Shown here: piece after piece, positions 30,604 through 40,715 of the stretch
How positions within the stretch are numbered: the stretch's first letter is position 1
Layout: each line of letters begins with the position of its first letter
From: Chara braunii
Taxonomy: Eukaryota; Streptophyta; Charophyceae; Charales; Characeae
Direction: 5' to 3'
Length of the DNA stretch: 56,389 nt
NCBI GenBank assembly: GCA_003427395.1
Contig: BFEA01000014.1
Location: 2,969,286 to 3,025,674, forward strand
Notes under the pieces: model-generated
Seen by the model: only the letters and a program-made list of their open reading frames with translations
The model's database searches: none
What the model was told of the DNA's origin: nothing
Made by a program: the position numbers and the translations under genes

Positions 30604-31224
30604 CTTCTTTTTCTTTTTTTTTTTTCAAAACCACCAGTTCTTGGCCCTGCTATCGGGCCGCGAAGAAAAAAAAAAGAAAAAAAAAGAGTAGAAACGTTTC
30701 TACTATCTAGTCGAATGAATTTGGGCGCTCCTGTAGTGGCCCGTACGTTTCCTAAAGTAACGTTGTGGCTTGTTACGGGGCATGTACTGGTGGTTTAACA
30801 TCATCAAAGCTAGATTTTTCTCTCAAAGGAGTGACTTTTCAGGTGGGATGCTGGAACTGGTCTTAAAACTTTTAACCCCACCAGTACACCCAAGCCTCTT
30901 TTGTACGCGGCGGATTCCCACTGCGCGCCAAGCTTTGGCGAAATGCCAGCGCGGCGTTTTTGTTTTTTGGCTGGCGTGCACCACAAGCCATTTTGGTCCG
31001 TTTGCCCCGAGCCTCTGATTTTTTTTGAGAGGCTCAGTCGTGATTCTCAACTTGGCTGGGGGCATGTCACGGTACTGGTGGCGCTGGGTTCTGGCTCCAG
31101 TCCCGGTGAGTACCAACCAACCTGGAATGCAGAAAGGAGGCTTCGTGGAGAATACTATGTTTCAGATTGGCAGGCAGGCGATTCTCCGGGTACCATGGTG
31201 GCAGTGGTGTGCCCTGGCGATGGA
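30604..31224. other. Unassigned sequence
   Basis: It has T- and A-rich runs at 30604-30690 and an 11-bp inverted repeat TGTACTGGTGG/CCACCAGTACA (about 30783 and 30880). No gene is supported. Confidence 0.4.
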
Positions 31225-31480
31225 GGGGGTGCGGGTGGAGGGAGACGAGAGTGGAGGTACTACATTCGACTCCAGGTCACACGAGAGTGGCTCACTCCCA
31301 CTCCCCCAGTCGTACCTCAGTGTCTACCACTGAGGATCATTACGCTTCTACCATTTTGGTAGGGTGACCTAACCAGAAGTTATTGGTTGCAGGCACCAGG
31401 GCTTAGAAGGAAGCCCCGCTCAGCCCTGCCAGTGGTTGAAGCACGGTCGAAAAAGGTCATGCCGTACGCCGGGCACAGAC
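31225..31480 (-). mobile_element. Retroelement T fragment
   Basis: It matches the 9893-10240 copy in order and orientation: CACCAGGGCTTAG, CGCTCAGCCCTG, GGTTGAAGCA and a preceding GGGTGACCTAACCAG. The A-tail is absent. Confidence 0.6.
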
Positions 31481-31514
31481 CTATGTTTCTTTTTCTTTTT
31501 GGGGTAACTGCGGA

Positions 31515-31925
31515 GCAGTCAGGAAAGCAGTTTCTAATTGCATTTGAAAGTTGAAACTCCGTTTTCGCAGTTTAGTCAGGGCCCGAGTTTCAAATGCAGT
31601 TTAAACTCGGGCTGGCCTTTTTTAGCAGTTCAGTCAGTGGCCATTTGTTTTTTACTTTTAATTCTTGGGCGTGGCCCAGTCATGGCCCTGCCACATGACG
31701 AGATGCCTTTTTTTTTCTTTTTTTTCTTTTGTAATCACCTCAGACGTGGCCGGACATCTTGGCTGTGGGGGGGAGGAGGGAAAAAAAAAAAAAACTGGCC
31801 ATGTGCCTGACTGAACTGCTAAAAAAGGGCAGCAGGAGTTTTTTCAAGTGCATTTCAAACTCCGGCCCTGACTGAACCGCTGAAACCGAGTTAGAAATGC
31901 ATTTAGAAACTGTAACCCTGACTGC
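31515..31925. mobile_element. Foldback element FB1, about 130-bp inverted arms
   Basis: The outer ends are GCAGTCAGG (31515) and CCCTGACTGC (to 31925). The arms return through CAGTTTCTAA, TGCATTT, CAGTTYAGTCAGGGCC, GAGTTT and the inner TTTTTTAGCAGTTCAGTCAG. Each arm also contains a repeated CAGTT-AGTCAG motif about 60-90 bp apart. The 140-bp centre has T- and A-rich runs and no ORF. It is a non-autonomous foldback or MITE-like element; no clear target duplication was found. Confidence 0.75.
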
Positions 31926-32023
31926 GACGTAATTTTCTCTCTTTTTTTTAACACGGAAAACCAGCTGGGGTTACCGTGAGGAGTGATATGAGCATCTCCC
32001 TGTAGTAGCCCTTCTGCCAGTTG

Positions 32024-32076
32024 CCCCAGTCTATTAGTGGGGGGCGACACTTGCTGGAAAGCGGCTCCAGCGTCCC
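32024..32076 (-). repeat. LINE-tail module, no hairpin
   Basis: CCCAGTCTATTAGTGGGGGG, CACTTGCTGGAAAGC and GGCTCCAGCGTCCC. It ends at the fixed GTCCC edge. Confidence 0.8.
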
Positions 32077-32798
32077 TTTGCCACTGATGTGGGCCTTGTG
32101 AGTCACAGTGGATCATGCCTGCCCTACTGAAGAAGGGTCACACAAGAATCCCCGCTCAAGTCCTCCCACCAAGTTCAGTTCTTCAGTAAACCAGGGGCAA
32201 TAAATTTTGGCTGGGACCAAAGGTATCAATGCTGCACACAGAGTGACCAGTAAAGCCTAAAGGTAGACTGAGACAACAAGGGGCTGAGAACAGTCAATCT
32301 GTTACCAATTCTTTTTTTTTTTTTGAAATAATGGCGGACGCGGCATGTTTTGAAACCCTAAAGGCAAAAAAAACGCGTGCCGGCAAAGAAACAACGCGCC
32401 AACTCCAAATGAGCGAGTTCGGTCCTTTTTTTTTTTTTTTACTTAGGAGATGACTACGACAGACTTCAGGGATAAGCAGGAGTCAAAAAACGACTCAGAA
32501 AATCCCCCAGTCAATCCTCTTTACCTCAGTCGGGCAAGACTTGCTGCAGCAGAGCCACCATCTCCGCTGCTGCTATACCCTATTCTTCGGTCCAAAAGTA
32601 TCCGTTGGGCATTTTCTTTTTTTTTTGTTTCCCCCTCAGACACCATGGCCGACCCCTGTAAATATGACACCCGGTCTGACACCCGACGGCAGTCGGTACT
32701 GCCATTGCCTTTTCAAACTCTTTGCAGTTTCTTTGCCGACTCGTGTTTTTTTTGCCCATTCGATACTCAAAGATGACATGAACATACTTACCCCTTTC
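32077..32798. other. Unassigned sequence
   Basis: Poly(T) runs lie at about 32311-32322 and 32426-32440. No gene is supported in either strand. Confidence 0.4.
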
Positions 32799-32936
32799 TT
32801 TTTTTCCAGAAAGCAACCCGAGGTAATGCTAGGGGTGCTGGTAAGAGCAGACAGCACTGGCATCATCGGGGAGGCTCCATCTATTGGTGGGGAGCAGCAC
32901 CTGCCGGAAACCGGGCCCTGCATCCCTTTGTACATA
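32799..32936 (-). repeat. LINE-tail module with hairpin
   Basis: A T-rich run, then CCCGAGGTAATGCTAGGGGT, loop GCTGGTAAGAGCAGA, CAGCACTGGCAT and CGGGGAGGCTCC. CTATTGGTGGGGAGC and GTCCC-like GCATCCC finish it. The hairpin is weakened by mismatches. Confidence 0.85.
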
Positions 32937-33354
32937 CAAAACAAGTTGCATGTTTGCCTTTGTTGTCCGCTGTACTGCATGTCTGATGAGGCTGTGTATG
33001 CAGATCCCATGGGTAGAGAGCAAACCCCCTCCCACTGAAAAGTCCAGCCCCACAGTCACCAGCCATGAGCCCTATGTGATTCTGTTGTTGACGGCAGGCT
33101 AACTAAAATAAAATTAAAAATAATAATAATAATATTATAATAATAATAAAAACTACTTTAAATTTGTGCTCGTTTTGCTATGATAATAGCATCCTACGCC
33201 ACTGTGCTGTTTCCTGCATGTGCCATACAACCTCAGAATAGAGCAATAGTAGGTGTCTGTTGTCGTTGGTTGTCCACTGTTGTTGTCCTCCGCCTTCCCC
33301 AGTGTTCTGTGGTTCCCTGCATGGCCCCTGTATCGGAGGAGAACCCATATTTGT
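32937..33354. other. Unassigned sequence with AAT repeat
   Basis: (AAT)n lies at about 33115-33150. No gene is seen. Confidence 0.5.
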
Positions 33355-33550
33355 TCAAATGAGTATGTTGTCGCCATTGTCCTCCCGTTGGGTATTTGCA
33401 GCGTTGGCAGGCACATTGCTTGCCTTGGATGGCCAGGTGCCGGTGAGGGTGGAGGGGTTTGGTGGGAGAGAATGTGGGAGGGATGGTGTGGGAGGCGGTA
33501 CGCCCGGTGGAAGCGGAGGGGGTTGCGGTGGGGTGACAGGTGGAGGCCCN

Positions 33551-33644
<94 letters not shown>

Positions 33645-33972
33645 CTGCAAGGGGCTGTGACGGCAGGCGAGGGGTCCAGGGCGGGGAGGGAGAGGAAGGG
33701 GGAGAGGGCGCAACACTCGGTGCCTGTGAGGGCTGCCCGTTTGTCGGATGGAGGTCAGTCAGTGCCATGGCCGGTTGTCCCCGCAGCGGGGTGTGGAAAC
33801 AATCCATTGTCCTATAGGTCCAGGTGCTGTCCTCTGCTGCCCAGTTCTTCCACTGGACTTTTCCGTTTTCGTGGACCTCTACTAGCCGGCAATGGGGGTC
33901 TAGCCAACGCCCTCTAAACTTTAAGGTCTTGATGGCTGGTTCTCTCACCTCTCTTTGGGGCATGCTGGTCAA
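33355..33972 (-). CDS. Pro-rich ORF with a chromodomain-like segment
   Basis: The frame from ATG 33972 reads LVEVHENGKVQWKNWAAEDS then TW, which resembles the second half of a chromodomain (VKWKGW...E..TW), as found at the end of Ty3/gypsy integrases. It then becomes Pro-rich, passes through the poly(G) tract as poly-Pro, and stays Pro-rich in the same frame on the far side (PPPVTPPQPPPLPPG) to a stop at 33355. Shared frame and composition on both sides argue that it was once coding. The full integrase and zinc motifs are absent. It may be a captured fragment. Confidence 0.35.
33550..33642. repeat. Poly(G) tract of 92 after an N
   Basis: An undetermined base at 33550 precedes 92 G. It lies inside the Pro-rich frame on the minus strand. 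True length is uncertain. Confidence 0.9.
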
Positions 33973-33984
33973 TATCCTCAGTCA

Positions 33985-34440
33985 GTTTCTGACTGGATTT
34001 CAGGATGTGTTTCCAATTCTCTCAGTAGCAGCCATGGGATCTGTGTATACTATCACTTACATTAGGCTGTGACTTAGGCAAGCAATTAGGGCTGCTGTGT
34101 ACCTCTCCCTGCCAAATTTCATTCTTTGTAGGTGGGCCCTGCGCCTTGCTCTCATTACAAGAACATGTCTGTTCCAGCAAACAACTACGACAACAAGAGG
34201 CTGTTTGCTGGATGAATGGGGTGTAGCAGAACTTTACTTAGAATCTGTTTCCAAATCCAGATTCTTCGAGTAGCAGCCATGAGATCTGTGAATACTGTTA
34301 CTTACCTTACTAGGCTGTCATGTAGGCAAGCAACTCGGCTGCTGTGCAGTTCTAACTGCCAAACTTCATTCTTTGTAGGTGAGCCCAGAAGCTTGCTGTC
34401 ATTACAATTAGTACATGTCTGTTCAAAAAATAACTACAAT
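33985..34440. repeat. Two-copy direct repeat, 245-bp period
   Basis: TAGCAGCCATGRGATCTGTG (34026 and 34271), then AGGCAAGCAA, CTGCCAAA-TTCATTCTTTG and ACATGTCTGTTC occur in both copies. It is moderately diverged and has no ORF. Confidence 0.85.
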
Positions 34441-34445
34441 GTTCA

Positions 34446-34580
34446 GGGACACTGGGCCCACTTTCCAGCAGGTGCTGCTCCTTGCCAATAGATAGAGCCT
34501 CCCCGGGTGTGCTAGTGGTGCCTGCTCTTATCAGCACCCCTAGCATCCTCTCGGTTTGTTCTCTTTGAAAAGAAAAAAAA
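34446..34580 (+). repeat. LINE-tail module with hairpin
   Basis: GGGACACTGGGCCCAC, CTCCTTGCCAATAGATAG, CCCCGGG, GTGCTAGTGGTG, loop CCTGCTCTTATCAG, CACCCCTAGCAT and CTCTCGG, then AAAAGAAAAAAAA. Confidence 0.9.
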
Positions 34581-35344
34581 GTGACGATCATGCCCGCCTT
34601 GTTTGTCCTCTACCAGATTGAACAGTTTCACTTTCTGACCCTTCAGGTATCTTTAAAAAAAAAGGAAAAAAAAAAAAAAAAGGTATCAGTTCCAAATTTT
34701 GCTCTGCCCAGACCCTGTTTCCTGTGTCCCGTCTGCCGTGGCCGCTGTTTCTGCGAAGGTTTGGTCTCATCTGTGGCCGTGTGGCTGATCCGCCACTTCT
34801 CCGGATGTACTCTGTTGTGGGGAAGGCCCCACCCTGAACCAAGGCTCTCTGTCTTGCTGGATTTCTGCCTTCCGTCGTCGAGGGGGGTGGAGTATGCATT
34901 TATCCTCTTTTCTCCAGTACGTCTTCGTCCTGGTTCCCCTGGGCCCCCATTCCCCCAGGGTCCAACTTTATTACCTGGTCCCCTTCCCTTGGATCTGAAT
35001 TTGTTTTGCGGCAGTCTGCTGATCGGGTTGATGTTGCTGTAACCTGGCGTGTGCTGCACTCCATCTGACAGTGTCTCTTCAAGCACAAACCTGGCTCCGT
35101 TCGTGGTGCCACATTTGGTTGCTTCTCCCTCCCATTCCTGCTTTTTCTTGGGCTGTAACCTGGCGTGTGCTGCAGTCCATGCTGGCGCGAAGAGATACTG
35201 ATAGGCAGTTGGCCGTGACTTCTGACTCCCTGGGCCCCTGTTCCCAGGGCGTCCATTTGTTACCCTTTCCCTTCACTGTGCTCAGGCTTCGTGTTGCTAG
35301 AGTCTTTTTTGGGGGGCCCAACAGCTCGTGGGTCACACCCGTCG
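34581..35344. other. Unassigned sequence with weak internal repeat
   Basis: GCTGTAACCTGGCGTGTGCT recurs at about 35035 and 35152, with CCCTGGGCCCC near 34936 and 35230. An A-rich run lies at 34652-34681. No gene is supported. Confidence 0.45.
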
Positions 35345-35805
35345 TTTGAAATAGGCATCTTTAAACAGGGCAAAAAAAGCCGCCGCTAAATCTGCATTCG
35401 CGCCACTTCAAGAAAACGGCTGCAGTTTTAACCCCCTGCTAAACTTGCACATTTGGAAACTCAGACAATGCCATGGGCACCACTTTGTCTTTTCTTGTAG
35501 CCATTTCAAACTTTTTTTTTCTTTTTTTTTTTTCTTTTTTTTTGTAGCCATTTCAAACTAAAATGGTGACTCAGGAGCAATTTCCCCTTTCCCCTCTTTT
35601 TGGCGAAACTGCTCCTGAGTCAGCTTTTTGGTTTGAAATGGCTACAAGAAAAGACAAAGTGGCGCCAATGTCATCGTTTGAGTTTCAGAATGTGCAAGTT
35701 TAGCGGGGGGTTGAAACTGCGGCCATTCTTTTTAAAGTGGCGTGAATGCAGATATAGTGGCAGCTTTTTTTGCCCTGTTTCAAGAGCTGCTAAAGTTGCC
35801 GATTC
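35345..35805. mobile_element. Foldback element FB2 with about 210-bp arms
   Basis: The left arm (35345-about 35580) and right arm (35602-35805) pair through CAGGGCAAAAAAAGC/GCTTTTTTTGCCCTG, AAATCTGCATTC, CCGCTAAACTTGCACATT, CACTTTGTCTTTTCTTGTAG and GACTCAGGAGCA. The left arm carries an extra T-rich insertion and a duplicated GTAGCCATTTCAAAC. One arm alone is at 17796-18003. The right end abuts the truncated 5' end of LINE Ld at 35809. It is non-autonomous, and the family is not assigned. Confidence 0.85.
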
Positions 35806-35808
35806 AAA

Positions 35809-37163
35809 ATGCTGCCACAAGAACAACCCTTTTCCATTGACGACATCATTCCCTTTAGAATTGGGGGGAGAGTCGTCCAAGTCCATACGGCCCACAAGCT
35901 CCGACCATGGTGCTTCAAGTGCCGAGCTTACGGGCACCTGTTCACAGAATCCAGATGTCCCCACCACCCGCACAGACAACAACGGGCCACGGGTCGGCTG
36001 ATCAGGGACCCCTTTAAAATAACACATTGCCGCACTGTGGACTCAGGTCACGAGGGATGGGTTTACCAGGGAGATGCGCACAAGGATGGGAAGTGTGTAG
36101 GATGGTGTTGGGAGGGGAAAGGGGACCCCCAATGGGATACACGCCCCCCAAATGACTGGTCCCCACCACAGAGCCCTGGAGCCCTCCCCGCATTGGGCCA
36201 CAAATCACAGTTGGAAGGATCTGCTCTCACAGATGAGGAGAAACAAAGGAAGGCCCGGCTGGGGCCAGAAGCACACCAATACCTTAAAGAAGGTACCGGG
36301 GGGAGAAATCGAGTTGAACAGAACAACAACGCAGACATCGTGAATATGCCTGGCCCCATACAAGGAGGGCCGCAGAAAACCTTGGGGGAAGAATCGGCAG
36401 CAACAAAGGAAAAGGGAAAGGAAACAGCTAAATAAAAAGCCGGAATCGCAGAAAACACAGAGGGAGTGAGCAACAACGAAATGCAGAAGCAGTTCCATGC
36501 ACTACTAGAACTCTTAGCTCGCCTGGACCTTGCAAGCGAGGATTTTTGCAGGGAGGCTTTTCGTCCCACCCCCATGGATGTGGAAGACAATTCCCCCCCC
36601 CCAGATGTGGTGATGCGAGAAAAGGAGGAGGAAGAGAGAGAGGAAGGTCAAACAGCCGAAGCAGATCCACCAAGTGAGGTGGCAGGGTGGCTAATGGACA
36701 ATATGAAAAATAAATGCCCGAATCAATCTGAAGAATTCTGGGACATCACCTACCGCGAATTGGTCCCACTGCTGGACAGCAGCCCCATCCTGCAGACTGC
36801 GCTTGCTCATTGCCTACCCCCGGGGACGGATTGGCAGGAGACGTGCCAACGGCTTCTCACAATCGTGTTGCACAAGTTCCATCCACCGCGGGCCGATGGT
36901 GCTGTGAGGCACGATCAAGAGTTGTCAGTTGAAGGGGGGGGGTGAGTGGAACCTCAGAACAGCACTTCAACATGGGAGTGGGGGAGACTGCCAATAATGG
37001 CGACCGACCACCAACGCCGGGTCGGGAGACTCAGGTGACCATACACTGCCAAGACAATCAGCAAGGGGACTCAAAGGTTACCGAACGACAAGAACAGAAA
37101 AACGGACTGCAAAACGAACCACACGCCACCTCTCCCCATCTACCGGACCCGTCGGGAGGGTGA
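35809..37163 (+). pseudogene. LINE Ld ORF1, 5'-truncated
   Basis: It begins in the middle of ORF1 (QPFSIDDIIPFRIGGRVVQV, equivalent to Lc SLDDIIPYKLGGRIDQI), right at the foldback element. A zinc knuckle CFKCRAYGHLFTESRC has the CX2CX4HX6C spacing. The frame runs to TAA at 36433, then continues in frame from 36466 with HALLELLARLDLASEDF and an acidic region to 36945. There a run of G causes a frameshift into 36942-37163. The helical segment LPPGTDWQETCQRLLTIVLH matches Lc ADWPAMCNKILHIVLE. Confidence 0.75.
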
Positions 37164-37194
37164 GATCACCAGTAAGAGACAAAAGCTCAGACAC

Positions 37195-37524
37195 TTGCTG
37201 GAGAAAGGGCACAATCCATCGGGCCCGGAATGCGAAGCTCATCTGATGATCCCTGTCCGACAGAAAGAAGGGGTCTGGGAGATTGATCTTTCAGAGCCCC
37301 CCCACTCTAAATACGGGGAACTGACTATGAAGGGCTGGTCTGACATCATCCCTGCTGGCCCAGGGATGTATAGCCTGTACGTAACTTTGATGAAAAGTTT
37401 TATTGCAAGGGAATATCAATCAGGAGCGGTGGCGACTCGGAACAACTCTGGGGTTTCAGACAAAATCACGCACAAGGAAATCTTCATTCTCTTTGAGCCC
37501 TCTAAGGAAGCGGGCCTCAGGTAG
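37195..37524 (+). pseudogene. LINE Ld domain between ORF1 and endonuclease
   Basis: 109 residues homologous to the second half of Lc 24993-25604 (VRQKEGVWEIDLSEPPHSKY, GELTMKGW, HKEIFILFEP). It ends at TAG. No known family is recognised. Confidence 0.6.
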
Positions 37525-37739
37525 CTATCACATAATGCCCTCTTAGATACTCAACTGCAAAAACTTAAGGGAAATAATATATGGTCCGAGTCACATATCC
37601 GGGCCATTCTACTCAGGGTCATCAGAACAGGGCGCTGGGAGGGAAGAGACGATTGGTCCTCTGCCTACTGGTAACACCTTTAAGGAAAACAAAGTTCACC
37701 ACACAGAAAATAAAAAAAGGATCACATTGAAGCAATTTA

Positions 37740-38624
37740 CGAAAAAAACAAAGAATGGAGCAAGGGTAAACGTCAAGCGGACCTGGACCTGTGGTCTCTA
37801 AATCTGAATGGGATAGCTACAATCAACCCCCGAAAGAAACAAGCATTATGAGAACAGCTAAGGGGGGTAGAAGATAGAAACTGACCGGACGTGATATGTA
37901 TACAAGAAACGCACTTAATGAACACGTCTGTCCACAATCATGCACATAAGGAGATTTGGCCATCCCAAGCGTTTCGCGCCCATTCCCCGAGGGCAAGAAG
38001 CGCAGGTGTGGCTATCTGGCTCCCTCGGGTTCAAGGGTGGAAGCAGTCAACTGGGTGGCAGATCAGGAAGAGAGTAGATGGGTATCCATCCTGGCTATGT
38101 TAGAATTGGAGGTGGTCACCATCCTCTGCGTCTATGGCCCAAATGACATGATACGTAGGAGATTTCTTTTTGAATCTATCCGTGCCCAGATTCCGAAAGG
38201 TATCCCGCTCATTATTGTTGGGGATTATAATGCAGCACCGGAAAGAGGGATGGATAGATGGAATGTTCCTGAACCCCCTCCCCCCTATGCGAGCATGGAT
38301 AAACAAATAATCAGCGATTTAAGCTCCTCTTTTAATCCTTTTGACTTGTTTCGAAATACCTTCCCGGCCCGCAAAACCTACTCTTGCTTCCGCAAGAATG
38401 CAACAAACAGACCCATGAAATCGCGCATCGACCTCATTTTACTGTCTGAAGAACTGGAAGGGGCTCTCCAAGTGGCTGAGATTTTCCCACGCCCTTTTCT
38501 AAGCATGAACCATTCCATGTGTGTAGTCATAATGTCTTTCCGCAAGAAACCGGACCAAGGCCCCGAATTTTACAAATTGATTTCCTCCCTACTTACACAA
38601 GACAACCTTCAAAAGTATCTTTAA
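37740..38624 (+). pseudogene. LINE Ld endonuclease domain
   Basis: After a degraded start (SLNLNGIATINP, two stops) it has ICIQETHLMN, GVAIWLP, VTILCVYGPND, LIIVGDYNAAPE and SRIDLILLSEELEG. The GDYN motif is intact where Lc has AENFN, but the closing SDH is MNH. A frameshift near 38000 separates 37891-38103 from 37956-38624. Confidence 0.85.
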
Positions 38625-39712
38625 GATGTCTGGAACTACTGGAGATCCTACGGAGACACGTTTCAAGATTATTTTCTATGGTTTAATAACGGACTGGCCT
38701 TCTTGGCTAGAAACTGTAACCCATCTCTCATCTCCCTTTAGATCCGGTCTGCTGGATCTGGTCCTCCTCAAATGGTACAGGGCGCTCTTACGTAAGGACA
38801 CTTCACACCCTGTCAGTGAAGTCTACCTATAGGATGCTTCGTCCTAAGATAATCCTAAAAGATAAAATAGAAGATCGCTGGATGAGGCATCTAAACATAA
38901 GTAAAGAAGAATTGCATTCTATTAAGTGGTTCCACTCTATTGAATCCGGGCCAGCTAAAGTAGCATTGCTGCAATGGCAAATTGCCCATCGCTGTCTCCC
39001 TAAAAATGACCGGATCATCCATAGAACATCGTTGAAACGAAAAGGAATAGCTCTTCCGTGGTGTAAGTTCTACAAATCAGCCTTCCCATCCAAACTCATA
39101 CCGGAAACTTTAGAACACATTTTCTTGCAATGCCCGGGCTCAATTTGGCTATGGTGGTGGTGGGATAGGATTTGGAGCCAGTTAGGAATATCCCTCCCTT
39201 GGCCCTGGAATGAGAAGACCCTCCTCCTGGAATCCTGGAATACGAACCAGGAAGATGCTTTCACTTTGAACCTATTCATAATCGAAAGGCGAGCGATCAT
39301 GTGGGCGATCTGGTTAAGAAGGTGTACTTATGAAATGGAAGGTGCTCGCCTAGATGACTCTGAATTCACTTATACTATCAGACAACATATCATAACAGAG
39401 ATCACTATCAAATGGGAGTCCCTTAAGGAAAAATAACATTTTTTGTCACTAGAAAAAGAAATATTGCATCATATCAAAACATTCAATCAAAACTGGCTTG
39501 GAGGGGATCAGGGAGGGAGATTGGGACGGGTGAAGTGGGAAGGAACAAAAGAAAACGCCCAAGAGGAGATCCCAAGGAACTACAGTCAGACCTTCAATGG
39601 CAGGAGCAACGTTGATCCTACTGTACCTTTCAGACCTCTGTTGGATTTCCCTGATCCCTTCCCTCTCTCGAACCTTTGCTTAGTTCCCAGGTCGTGGTAT
39701 GCGTACGAATGA
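38625..39712 (+). pseudogene. LINE Ld ORF2 C-terminal part; RT domain deleted
   Basis: The frame passes from WFNNGLAFLARNCN (end of endonuclease) directly into PISHLPLDPVCW near 38718, a segment that in Lg lies far beyond RT. About 3 kb including the whole RT is missing. 38816-39436 then carries LLQWQIAHRCLPKNDRIIHR and the finger CKFC...EHIFLQC. After TAA, 39443-39712 holds WLGGDQGGRLGRVKWEG and the C-terminal tail NVDPTVPFRPLLDFPDPFPL. Confidence 0.85.
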
Positions 39713-39872
39713 TCTGGGAAATCCCTTGCATTGTCTGTGAATGTTGGGGTCAACCTTTCTCAAGAACAAGTGTGATTAAGTGCTAGTAAGATACGTATAT
39801 CGAACGCCCTCTCAGGGTGAAGAGGCACTAGACTCAACGTCTGTTGCAGATTTCCACTGGCACTGATCAGAA
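39713..39872 (+). other. 3' UTR of LINE Ld
   Basis: It matches the reverse complement of 52793-52960 (3' UTR of Lg), including CTTGCATTGTCTGTGAATG, GGGTGAAGAGGCA and CACTGGCACTGATCAGAAGG. Confidence 0.8.
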
Positions 39873-40070
39873 GGGATGCTGGGTACGGTTCCTAGTTTGT
39901 GCTATACCTCGGTCCTTCATTATTTCTCATGGGATGCTGGACCCAGTTTCCAGTAGATGCAGCTCCCCACCAATAGAATGGAGCCCCGATAAGTCAGGTA
40001 GGAGTGCATGCTCGTTTCATCACTCCTACCTGACGCCACGGGATTTGTTAAAAAAAAAAAAAAAAAAAAA
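39873..40070 (+). repeat. 3' end of LINE Ld: tail modules a and b with poly(A)
   Basis: Module a starts at 39873 (GGGATGCTGGGTACGG) and module b at 39931 (GGGATGCTGGACCCAG). CTCCCCACCAATAGAATGGAG follows. A perfect 12-bp stem, CAGGTAGGAGTG (39995-40006) with CACTCCTACCTG (40021-40032), encloses CATGCTCGTTTCAT. About 21 A end it (40050-40070). Confidence 0.95.
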
Positions 40071-40089
40071 TCAAAAATACAGGCAACTC

Positions 40090-40715
40090 AGTATCACCAA
40101 TAGGAAATGGCGCTACACTATCAATTGGAGCAGCTGCGTACACAGGAGGAACAACAGGATCCGGACGATCTGGGGGGACAACTCCTGGAACAGATCCAAG
40201 AGTTGGAAGATCAACTGACATGTTACATCTAAAGACGGTGGCAGGGGGCACGCATACGTGGCAAACATCGTCGTCATAGAATGGAAGGTGCCATGGATAC
40301 AAACTTTTTCGCCATGGCCAAAGTAAAGGCGGGTTGATCCACGATTGAGACACTAACCTGAGACCAAACGACAATAGTGATCACAACACCACACTGTGTG
40401 CAAATAGCCCGATCCTTCTTTCAAGATCTATTTAGCTCGCATTGTTCCCACCACCCACGGGAACAAAGGGACAAATAGATATATGAGTTTTTTCAACCCC
40501 TCCAACAACAACTCACGGAGAAACAACAAGAACTTATGGAAACGCTCCTTACAAGGGAGAAGATCCGGACTGCGCTAATGCAAATGGAAGAGGAAAAGAC
40601 CCCAGGAATAGACGGGTTCCCAAAAGAATTTTGGGAATCCCAGTGGAGCCACCTCTCCCAGGATCTAATGGATTACTACCAAGCAGTCTGGACCACGGGA
40701 TAAATAAGGGAATTC
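40090..40715 (+). pseudogene. LINE Le: linker between endonuclease and RT
   Basis: The translated frame gives LLEQIQELEDQLTCYI, then RRWQGARIRGKHRRHRMEG, DTNFFAMAKVKAG and LTREKIRTALMQMEEEKTPG, matching the Lc segment across its patch site. Several stops are present. The endonuclease is missing. The A-tail of Ld directly precedes it. Confidence 0.75.
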
